A program made the position numbers and the translations under genes. A stretch of DNA of 64,000 nucleotides from Cryobacterium suzukii (lineage in GTDB: Bacteria; Actinomycetota; Actinomycetes; Actinomycetales; Microbacteriaceae). Shown here piece after piece: positions 51,988 to 59,217 of this stretch. Location of the stretch: contig NZ_SOHJ01000004.1 of the NCBI RefSeq assembly GCF_004403185.1, positions 465,768 through 529,767 on the forward strand. Direction: 5' to 3'. The notes beneath the pieces are model-generated. The model was given only the letters and a program-made list of their open reading frames with translations, was not told the origin of the DNA and searched no databases. Positions within the stretch are counted from its first letter, which is position 1; each line of letters opens with the position of its first letter.

Positions 51988-53451
51988 CTACCAGTCTGTG
52001 CGCGCGCGTTCCTGAGCCGCGACCGCGTCGCGGTCTACAAGACGCCGCAGACCGGCGAGCGGCTGCGCCATGCGGTGATTACCGCGGATGCGCGGCTCCA
52101 CGCGGTCCAGGAATGCCCAATATCCCGCCGTGAACGGGCAAGCTTCCGGCCCGAGCCGGATCTTCGGATTGAACCGGCATCCCCCGCAGAAATCGGTCAT
52201 CTTCGAGATGTAGGCGCCACCGGCAGCGTATGGCTTCGTCGCGACAATGCCGCCGTCGGCGTGCTGCGACATGCCCACGACATTGGCCGGCATGACCCAC
52301 GGCGTTCCGTCGACGAAAGCATTGATGAACCAATCCGACAGCGCCGACGGCTCGTAGCCTCGCTGCAATGACCAGTTGCCCAGGATCATGAGGCGCTGAA
52401 TATGATGCGCCCATCCGGTGCGGGAAACTTCATCGAGCACGTGGCTCAAGCACCGCGCTTCGACGGCGTCACCGTTCAGTTCCAGAAACGCCGGCGGAAG
52501 CGGCTCGTGGGCGGCAAGAAAGTTGCTCTCCGCGACGTAGTTCTCGCCGAGGTGCCAGTACAGGTGCCAGACCCAGTCCCGCCAGCCCATGACCTGGCGT
52601 ACCACGGCCTCGGTGCTGGGCAGGGGCACCCCACCGGACTGATACGCCGTGACGACCGCGTCGATGACTTCCTGCGGATGCAGGAGGCCCAGGTTGAGTG
52701 GAACACTCAACCGCGAGTGGGCCATCGTGCTGTCCCCGATCAGCGAGGCATCCTCGAACGGCCCGAAGTCCGACAGCCGCGTTTCGATGAAATCGTCCAG
52801 TGCCGCGAGCGCTTCCGCACGGGTGGCTGCAAATCGGCGCGGGCCATCCGCTCCGATCAGGTGCACTCGGCCTTCTGCGACGAGGCGATCGAGGTCCTGG
52901 CGCACCTCCGCGTCGATGTCGTCTTCGATCGGAGTCCACGGGTCGGGCAGACCGAGACCGACCGCGTTCTTCGGCGGAGCCTGACGGTTGTCGTGATCGA
53001 AGTTGAAGCGCCCGCCCTCCGGGTCCGGACCGCGCATGAGGACACCGGTGGTCGTGCGCACGTGTCGGTAAAACTGTTCCATCACGAGGCGTGACGCGGG
53101 CCGCCCGTCGGCCCAGCGAGCAAAGTCCTGCTCGCTGGTAATGAACCCCCTGCTCGGCAGAACGGATGCTCCCAGTTCGGCGACCAGCGCGCGTGCACCC
53201 CACGAGGTGGGGTTGATCACCTCGAGGTCACGACCCTTGAGCACGTCCCGGTAGTGCTCGGTTCGCAGAAACTCTGCGCGATCTCCCAGCTCCCGCGCGC
53301 GGTGGCGCAGCGCACTGAGGATGAGATGGGCCTTGGCCCGGTGATAGGTACGCCGCCCCAGCACGGCAGTCGCCTCGACCAGCACGATAGGCCCACCGTC
53401 GTCGTAGTGGGGCCCGAGCTGATCGGCAAAAAGAAAACGCGGAGGAGGCAT
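51988..53451 (-). CDS. Iron-sulfur bacterial cryptochrome/photolyase (PhrB-like)
   Basis: 487 aa. Deoxyribodipyrimidine photolyase-related family: 'RFLFADQLGPHY' start, 'PPKNAVGLGLPDPW', 'HLYWHLGENY' and 'WSLQRGYEPSALSDWFINAFVDGTPWVMPANVVGMSQHADGGIVATKPYAAGGAYI'. Four Cys at 334, 422, 425 and 438 reproduce, with identical spacing, the 4Fe-4S ligands I recall for Agrobacterium PhrB (350, 438, 441, 454). It repairs (6-4) photoproducts and binds FAD plus a ribolumazine antenna in that family. TAAACT lies 7 nt before ATG 53451. Confidence 0.92.
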   Translation of the reverse strand: MPPPRFLFADQLGPHYDDGGPIVLVEATAVLGRRTYHRAKAHLILSALRHRARELGDRAEFLRTEHYRDVLKGRDLEVINPTSWGARALVAELGASVLPSRGFITSEQDFARWADGRPASRLVMEQFYRHVRTTTGVLMRGPDPEGGRFNFDHDNRQAPPKNAVGLGLPDPWTPIEDDIDAEVRQDLDRLVAEGRVHLIGADGPRRFAATRAEALAALDDFIETRLSDFGPFEDASLIGDSTMAHSRLSVPLNLGLLHPQEVIDAVVTAYQSGGVPLPSTEAVVRQVMGWRDWVWHLYWHLGENYVAESNFLAAHEPLPPAFLELNGDAVEARCLSHVLDEVSRTGWAHHIQRLMILGNWSLQRGYEPSALSDWFINAFVDGTPWVMPANVVGMSQHADGGIVATKPYAAGGAYISKMTDFCGGCRFNPKIRLGPEACPFTAGYWAFLDRVEPRIRGNHRMAQPLAGLRRLVDRDAVAAQERARTDW

Positions 53452-53506
53452 ACCACCGAGTTTACGGACGCGCCCTACGCCAAAGGATATTCAAGCGGCT
53501 GATCAC

Positions 53507-53541
53507 AAAAAACCCCGTCCGACGCAATGTCGAACGGGGTT
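53507..53541 (-). terminator. Terminator of tRNA-Arg
   Basis: ACCCCGT and ACGGGGT arms with an inner CGAC/GTCG stem around GCAAT, reading into TTTTTT on the minus strand, 8 bp beyond the tRNA 3' end. Confidence 0.8.
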
Positions 53542-53548
53542 GAAGATG

Positions 53549-53621
53549 TGCGCCCGAAGGGATTCGAACCCCCAACCTTCTGATCCGTAGTCAGATGCTC
53601 TATCCGTTGAGCTACGAGCGC
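53549..53621 (-). tRNA. tRNA-Arg (ACG)
   Basis: 73-nt cloverleaf. Acceptor GCGCTCG pairs with CGGGCGC (one G-T), anticodon stem TCTGA/TCAGA with ACG in the loop, T arm GGGGGTTCGAATCCCTT (two G-T), discriminator A. A34 is the substrate for the TadA at 47885-48361. Confidence 0.94.
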
Positions 53622-53826
53622 ATGTAAATCCCGCGAACTATAACGCCCGGAGACAACTTGAAAACTATACCAGCTATCGGGGCACCTGCGCGCCGCGGCC
53701 ACGATCCCACCGATACCTGCGCCCGTGATCGCCCCGGTCCTTGCGCTGGTCAGCACGGACATGGCGCGCCACCGCCGACAAAATCAACCCCTGTTATCGC
53801 GTGTGGTCGCGTGGTTTACTAACCGC

Positions 53827-54564
53827 GTGAACGCGACCAGCAATACCGAACAGGAATCCTTCGACTATTCCGGCCTGCGCGCCGTCTTCATCAACTGCAC
53901 CCTCAAACGCAGCCCGGAGATCAGTAACACCCAAGGTGTCGTCGACCTCAGCGCGCGAATCATGCGGGAACAGGGGGTACAGGTCGACGTCATCCGCGCC
54001 ATCGATCATGACATCGCCACCGGCATCTACCCCGACATGACCGAACACGGCTGGCAAACGGATGCCTGGCCCGCACTGTTTCCGACGGTGCAAGCCGCCG
54101 ACATTCTCGTGTTGGCCGGGCCTATCTGGCTCGGCGATAACGGCTCGGTGACCAAACGCATCGTGGAACGGCTCTACGCCCACTCGGGCGAATTCAACGA
54201 CAAAGGCCAGTACATTTTCTATGGCAAAGTCGGCGGTGCGATTATCACCGGCAACGAAGACGGAGTGAAGCACTGCACATCGAACCTGTTGTACAGCCTG
54301 CAGCACATTGGCTATTCCATTCCACCCGCTGCCGATGCCGGCTGGATCGGCGAAATCGGACCCGGCCCGAGTTACCTCGACGAAGGATCGGGCGGCCCCG
54401 AGAACGACTTCACCAACCGCAACGTGACTTTCATGAGCTGGAACCTCATGCACCTCGCCTCGATCCTGAAAAAGAACGGCGGCATTCCGGCCTTCGGAAA
54501 CCTGCGCCAGGATTGGGACCGCGGCGAACGCTTCGGCTTTGAGCCCAACCCGGAATATCGGTAG
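53827..54564 (+). CDS. Flavodoxin-fold NAD(P)H-dependent oxidoreductase
   Basis: 245 aa. 'LRAVFINCTLKRSPEISNTQGVVDLSARIMREQGVQVDVIRAIDHDI' is the FMN-binding N-terminus of the NADPH-dependent FMN reductase/flavodoxin-like family; 'QAADILVLAGPIWLGDNGSVTKRIVERLY' and 'YGKVGGAIITGNEDGVKHCTSNLLYSLQHIGYSIPP' are typical. GTG 53827 has TTTACT 6 nt before it (leaderless), favouring it over an ATG at 53761. Quinone or flavin reduction is likely; substrate unknown. Confidence 0.87.
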   Translation: MNATSNTEQESFDYSGLRAVFINCTLKRSPEISNTQGVVDLSARIMREQGVQVDVIRAIDHDIATGIYPDMTEHGWQTDAWPALFPTVQAADILVLAGPIWLGDNGSVTKRIVERLYAHSGEFNDKGQYIFYGKVGGAIITGNEDGVKHCTSNLLYSLQHIGYSIPPAADAGWIGEIGPGPSYLDEGSGGPENDFTNRNVTFMSWNLMHLASILKKNGGIPAFGNLRQDWDRGERFGFEPNPEYR

Positions 54565-54793
54565 CGCTGCCCACGCCAAGCGCAAAGGATGCGCCGATCG
54601 AGCCCGCAGCACAGTACCCCGCAGCAGAATACCTGTTGGAGCGAAAATCCCGTCGATGGTCCTGTCTCAACCGCTGCGCTGTTGCACATGCCCCCAGCCT
54701 CGTGCCGTCCTCGGGTGATGTCGATGATCCCCTTGACGTAGGGCCGATCTGATTCAGAGGCAGCCGCGTTGCCCAGTCGTTTACCATGGGGTC

Positions 54794-55207
54794 ATGGCCA
54801 TCGTCCACTCCCGTCGCGCAGCGGGCCGTGCCAGTTTTCTCGCAATCCCTGCGTTTGCCGTGCTTTATCTGGTCGGCGCGGTGTACTGGCCCCGGCCGCT
54901 CTGGGTTGTCGGACTCTATTCGGTCACCAGCCTGATCTGTTTTGCCCTGTACGCAACCGATAAACGCCGTGCCACGTTCGGCGGCTGGAGAATTTCGGAA
55001 CGCACCCTGCTGTTCTGGGGCTTCATTGGCGGCTGGCCGGGCGCGATTGTGGCGCAGCAGATATTGCGACACAAGACCCGGAAGAGAAGTTTTCGCGTGG
55101 CATTTTGGACCACGGTCGTCGTCAACGTCCTTTTTTTCGCTCTACTGAGCACCCCGACATTTGATCGGCTGGTAGCGCAGGCGATCAGCGACTTTGGCGC
55201 CCTCTAG
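54794..55207 (+). CDS. DUF1294 membrane protein
   Basis: 137 aa, three or four TM helices. 'FALYATDKRRATFGGWRISERTLLFWGFIGGWPGAIVAQQILRHKTRKRSFRVAFWTTVVVNV' is the DUF1294 signature (DK.A....RI.E..L...GG..GA......R.K..K..F). In many bacteria this domain is fused to a cold-shock domain; here it is alone. TACCAT ends 6 nt before ATG 54794. The stop overlaps the convergent gene by 4 bp. Confidence 0.9.
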   Translation: MAIVHSRRAAGRASFLAIPAFAVLYLVGAVYWPRPLWVVGLYSVTSLICFALYATDKRRATFGGWRISERTLLFWGFIGGWPGAIVAQQILRHKTRKRSFRVAFWTTVVVNVLFFALLSTPTFDRLVAQAISDFGAL

Positions 55208-55842
55208 TATTCATTGAACTCAGGCCTGGTCGCCGCGTCGTGCTTGGCCTGCAAAATAGCGAGGTTGATCAAAACGAAGGCTTCCAGTCGTTCGCTGCGG
55301 TGATCGGCGTAGTCGGGCTCGCGCTGGTCGACAGCCAATTCGATGAGCTTCGACGACACGGCCGAGCTAACCTCTTCACTCGCTGATCTTTGCGCGCTCG
55401 CCACGATGCGCGCCACCTGATCGTTGTCGTCGGCGACGGCGTCGAGGGCGAGCGTCAATCGCTCGTGCACGCGGAACCTGAGGGCGAACTGTTTGAGGTC
55501 GTGGCGCTGGTCGTCGGTAAAACTCGGCCGCCACTTCATAGCTGCGAGATCTCGTCCCATTCGACTCACCCGTCGGGCATACTCTTCGTTTTGTCGAGCC
55601 AGCCGATGCAATTCGCTGCGGGCGTTTTCGGCGTACCGCGCAGAGTCGTAGTCGAAGTGCTCCCGCAGTGCCCCGACGATGATGTCATTTTTCACGGCCA
55701 TTCTCACGGCCGACACCGCGATAAGCAGGCCTTCATCGACCGTGCGTTCGAGGTCGGGCAGCTCAGCGTTCACGTCGGGTTCACTGACGTGCGCGCGAGC
55801 GTCAGCACGACGCCGGGACCGGTTCCAAATGATTGCCACCAC
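55204..55842 (-). CDS. Hypothetical helical protein
   Basis: 212 aa, no signal peptide, highly charged and almost all alpha-helical: 'RYAENARSELHRLARQNEEYARRVSRMGRDLAAMKW', 'DDQRHDLKQFALRFRVHERLTLALDAVADDNDQVARIVASAQRSASEEVSSAVSSKLIELAVDQ'. GTG codons at 55842 and 55839 are both possible starts; GAGG fits the second better. I recognise it only as an actinobacterial conserved hypothetical, possibly a coiled-coil scaffold. Confidence 0.6.
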   Translation of the reverse strand: MVAIIWNRSRRRADARAHVSEPDVNAELPDLERTVDEGLLIAVSAVRMAVKNDIIVGALREHFDYDSARYAENARSELHRLARQNEEYARRVSRMGRDLAAMKWRPSFTDDQRHDLKQFALRFRVHERLTLALDAVADDNDQVARIVASAQRSASEEVSSAVSSKLIELAVDQREPDYADHRSERLEAFVLINLAILQAKHDAATRPEFNEY

Positions 55843-55866
55843 TTCCTCGTGCAGGTGACTTCTATT

Positions 55867-56034
55867 TTATCGGTGAATGCGTTTGCTGCTGCGCGCGGAG
55901 CTGTGCGAGGAATTCATCGGCCATGCCGAGTTGGTGAAGCCGAGGGTTTTCATGCCGCGGATGAGCATCAGCCGGGTGAAGTCGTCGGGCGAGTAGAGCC
56001 GAAAACCACCATCGGTGCGAGCGGATGCCTTCAC
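55867..56034 (-). pseudogene. MerR-family regulator remnant
   Basis: A short frame reads 'ARTDGGFRLYSPDDFTRLMLIRGMKTLGF', the second half of a MerR helix-turn-helix (R...G.RLY...D..RL..I..M..LGF). The first recognition helix is missing upstream, and downstream the sequence changes to 'TNSAWPMNSSHSSARSSK' and stops, consistent with a frameshift and deletion. It lies in the 355-bp gap after the nitrite reductase fusion. I see nothing else in that gap. Confidence 0.65.
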
Positions 56035-56197
56035 GGCGAAGCCGTGTCCTGTTCAGTGCCCCCGGGATACTCATCATGAAGATTGTGCTCACCTGGGTCC
56101 GGGCATGTTCTGCCACCCCGGCCGACAGCTTTGTCAGGCAATGGCACTCACGCCGACCAGCCCCAGCGGTACCGACTCTTCGATGCCGCCAGCAGGG

Positions 56198-58801
56198 TTA
56201 GTCGGTGACCACAATCAGCCCGCGCGCGCCCTTCTCCGCATCCGACATCACGTGGCTCACGAACGGATAGGTACCCGCCTCGGTCAGCGTGAGCTCGACG
56301 AAGCCGCCCTGGGCTGGCGCGAGCGCGAGCGTCTGCGCCCCACCCGTTCCGGTGCTGCCACCGTCACGCAAAAGGTATTCACCCTCCGAGAACACCGTGT
56401 CGAACTGACCTCCGACCACGTGAAAGGAACTCCCAACGTTCGGGCCGGCGTCGAGCACCCAGATGCGCACCTTCTCGCCGACGGTCGCGGTCAGCGGCGC
56501 TGCGACATACTGATTCGCGTAGCCGTTGAACGTGACTAGGTCAGGCAGCTGCGCCTGCACCTTGACCGCATCGCCTTCCTCGCCCTGCCGGCCAAGATAG
56601 AACTCGGACTGGATCAGCACATATTCGGAGTCGACGGCGGTCAGTCCGGGTGGGTCGATGATGACCGCACCAAACATACCGTTCGCGATGTGGACCGACA
56701 TGGGCATGGTCGAGCAGTGATACATCCAGATTCCTGAGCGCGTCGCGGTAAATCGGTAGGTGAGCTCTTCGCCGGGGTCGATGGTTTGCATCGGCTTGTC
56801 CGGTGCGAGCGATCCGGCGTGAAAGTCGAGTGAATGGCCGATGGTTCCGGCGTTCACGAAGGTGATCTCAAAGACGTCACCGACAGTGCCGCGCAGCGTC
56901 GGCCCTGGCGCCGTTTTGTTGTAGGTCCACAGCGTCTGTGTGATGCCCGGCGCCACCTCGGTCTCGGTATTGCTAACGGTCATCGTGCTCGTGTGCACGG
57001 TAGCGGATGCCGCCGGCGCCAGACGCGCGTCACGCGCGACGAAATCGCTTCCCGGCTCGGCCGTGGGGTCGATATCGCCGGATGCCGACGCGTCGCTGTC
57101 CGCGTTCGAATCGGCAGAGGCGGTCGAGTCCGCACCGATCGCGTTCACGGTCAGCAGCATTCCGAGCAGCCGGTGGCCGCCCAGGGCACACCAGCCGCTT
57201 CTGTCGGCGTCGATCATCCCGACGTTGACGGTAGTCGTTGCTCGCGGCTTGACCGAGCCGGACTTCACTCCGTTGTCGAATACGAGGTCGTGGAGCATGC
57301 CGTCGGCGTTCGTGAGGGTGATCACCAGGGTGTCGCCGACCGGAACGTCGATCGTGTCGGGGCTGAACCGGGTGTCAATCATCGTGACGTCGACGGTCGT
57401 CGTATGGCCAGATGCGCCAGGGCCCGAGGCGAGGCTCGTGTTGGAGGGCTCGAGCGCGACGCCGACGGCGAGGGTTAGCGCCAGGGTCGCCGCGGCCGCG
57501 ACGAGCATGCTGGTGCGAGGGGCCGGCTGCGGTGCGGGAGTCTCCGCGACGTCGCGCACTAATGGCGGAAGCCCCGCTCCCGGCGGGGTGCGGTTTTTTC
57601 GATTAGTGCGCAACGCCCGCACCATCAGAACGATGAACGCCGCGAGGGTCGTGAGGAGAACCGCCCAGAGCGCGGCCGCGACGAAGTGGGGCACCGGCAG
57701 AAGAGTGAGCACGAGTGCGCCATTGACGACGCTCGCTCGGAACAGCCCAGCACGATCGAGTTCGCACGCGGTGGCCTTGGACGCCCGCGGTCCGCCGCCG
57801 AGCACAACCGGAATCAGAAAACTCAGCGCACCGATCATGATCTGGCCGCCGAACCCGACCGCGAAGTAGGGCACAAGCGTTTTGAGGCCGGCTGCGGCAT
57901 CCGCCCAACTGGTAGCGGTGACTACGACGGCGCCGAAACCGAGCGCGCACACTGCAAACCAGGCCAGGGCAGCGGTGATAGACCACCCGGAGTAGCTGAC
58001 GGCGGGCGAACGGCGCACGTGCCCGACCAGCTCCGCGAGCACCCGGGCGAAGCCGACCAGGTAGATGAGCACGCCTGCCGCAGTGATGATTCGGGAGTCG
58101 GCGTATGCGCCAGCACCCAGAACCACCAGTCCGGCCAGGAGAGTCGGCAGGGTGGGGCGTGCGGCCGCCCGTGTGGTGGACAGCACCCGGGAGCGCAACA
58201 CGGTCGGGAGCAGCAGGGCGACGGTGCCAATGACGGTCAGGCCGACCCAGCCGAGCAGGTTCAGCCCGATGTGCGCGACGTAGAGCCGGTCGTAATAGTC
58301 ACCCGCCGCCGAATTGCCGGGGTGGGCCATCCAGATGCCGAGAGTGACACCGACCACGAGGCATCCGGCCGCAGCAATGTAGTACCGCACGAGAGGAGCG
58401 AACCGGGCCGGGAGTGCGCCGCGCAGCTGCCGCACGAGAATCGTGGCGTGCACGATGGCATTGAGCCCGACCAGAATTCCTCCGGTGAGGACAACATGCC
58501 ACCAGGCACCCGTGATCCCGATCATCACCATCGCCGCGCCGACCGTGTGCACGGTCAGCCGAACGCCCAGCCAGGACCGGCCGCCGGGGGCCGTGTTCTT
58601 CAACAGGCTGTCGGCGAAGTGCTGGCTCCAGACCAGGATCGCGGTCGAAAGGGCCCCAAGCAGCAGCAGGTGCACCATGAGCCAGGGCCCGAACGACGAT
58701 CCCCGATAGAGGACGACGCTGACAATCCCAAGGATCAGCCAGACCGGCACGAGCATTCCGGTGATCTGGTGCCACAGCCGACGCTTGAGGCTCGGTTTCA
58801 T
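56198..58801 (-). CDS. nirK: Membrane-tethered copper nitrite reductase fusion (TM domain, cupredoxin, CuNIR)
   Basis: 867 aa. About 10-11 TM helices with several His (residues 1-445), then a blue-copper cupredoxin (about 465-553) with His504, Cys538, His543 and Met548. A two-domain CuNIR follows (about 600-867). Its type-1 ligands are His656, Cys696, His704 and Met709; type-2 His661, His695 and His850; catalytic-pair equivalents Asp659 and His794. The order reproduces NirK. It would reduce nitrite to NO outside the membrane, with a built-in electron-donor cupredoxin. ATG 58801 is 9 bp after the DUF2249 gene, in the same operon. Confidence 0.85.
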   Translation of the reverse strand: MKPSLKRRLWHQITGMLVPVWLILGIVSVVLYRGSSFGPWLMVHLLLLGALSTAILVWSQHFADSLLKNTAPGGRSWLGVRLTVHTVGAAMVMIGITGAWWHVVLTGGILVGLNAIVHATILVRQLRGALPARFAPLVRYYIAAAGCLVVGVTLGIWMAHPGNSAAGDYYDRLYVAHIGLNLLGWVGLTVIGTVALLLPTVLRSRVLSTTRAAARPTLPTLLAGLVVLGAGAYADSRIITAAGVLIYLVGFARVLAELVGHVRRSPAVSYSGWSITAALAWFAVCALGFGAVVVTATSWADAAAGLKTLVPYFAVGFGGQIMIGALSFLIPVVLGGGPRASKATACELDRAGLFRASVVNGALVLTLLPVPHFVAAALWAVLLTTLAAFIVLMVRALRTNRKNRTPPGAGLPPLVRDVAETPAPQPAPRTSMLVAAAATLALTLAVGVALEPSNTSLASGPGASGHTTTVDVTMIDTRFSPDTIDVPVGDTLVITLTNADGMLHDLVFDNGVKSGSVKPRATTTVNVGMIDADRSGWCALGGHRLLGMLLTVNAIGADSTASADSNADSDASASGDIDPTAEPGSDFVARDARLAPAASATVHTSTMTVSNTETEVAPGITQTLWTYNKTAPGPTLRGTVGDVFEITFVNAGTIGHSLDFHAGSLAPDKPMQTIDPGEELTYRFTATRSGIWMYHCSTMPMSVHIANGMFGAVIIDPPGLTAVDSEYVLIQSEFYLGRQGEEGDAVKVQAQLPDLVTFNGYANQYVAAPLTATVGEKVRIWVLDAGPNVGSSFHVVGGQFDTVFSEGEYLLRDGGSTGTGGAQTLALAPAQGGFVELTLTEAGTYPFVSHVMSDAEKGARGLIVVTD

Positions 58802-58810
58802 CTCGAACCG

Positions 58811-59131
58811 CTACAGAATGCGGGTCAGGCGCAGGGTCCACACATCGGGACCACTCTCGAGGTAGCTGATGCTGAAAGTGTTCGGGTGGTTTCGTTCGAG
58901 CTGCGCCAGTAGCGGCAGCGGATCGTGGGACGCCATGAGGTCAAGCGATATTCCGGGCTGAATTGCCTCCAACGCACCGAAGATCGCGGCGTGACGGATC
59001 GCGTGCGGGATGGTGCGACTGTCGAGAACGATCGTTTCGCTATCGTCATGACCGCAGGTACACGTGGCCGTAGCTGGCTCGTGCTCGTGGGCATTCGGCC
59101 CGGCAGTGATACGGATCGGTTCGGCGGTCAT
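58811..59131 (-). CDS. DUF2249 domain-containing protein
   Basis: 106 aa. After an N-terminal 'HEHEPATATCTCGHDD' metal-binding-looking segment comes the DUF2249 body: 'IVLDSRTIPHAIRHAAIFGALEAIQPGISLDLMASHDPLPLLAQLERNHPNTFSISYLESGPDVWTLRL'. The family clusters with denitrification and nitrosative-stress genes and may handle a sulfur or metal cofactor. GAGGAG precedes ATG 59131. The promoter side holds TATTA-N7-TAATA (59180-59196), compatible with an Rrf2/NsrR-type regulator. Confidence 0.88.
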   Translation of the reverse strand: MTAEPIRITAGPNAHEHEPATATCTCGHDDSETIVLDSRTIPHAIRHAAIFGALEAIQPGISLDLMASHDPLPLLAQLERNHPNTFSISYLESGPDVWTLRLTRIL

Positions 59132-59179
59132 GGTGTCTCCTCAGCTCGGTGCGAACAACAGCACTTCCATTTTAGAGCA

Positions 59180-59196
59180 TATTATTCCGTTTAATA
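59180..59196. promoter_or_regulatory. TATTA-N7-TAATA inverted repeat upstream of DUF2249-nirK
   Basis: A 5-bp perfect inverted repeat about 50 bp upstream of the DUF2249 start in an otherwise GC-rich stretch. An NsrR/Rrf2 or CRP-FNR-like operator is plausible for a nitrite reductase operon; not provable by eye. Confidence 0.4.
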
Positions 59197-59217
59197 CACC
59201 GACTCTCGTGCGAGCGG

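Noticed and set aside
54565-54793. Insertion sequence remnant read from the minus strand
   Set aside because: The frames look transposon-like in composition, but no transposase motif or terminal repeat was found.
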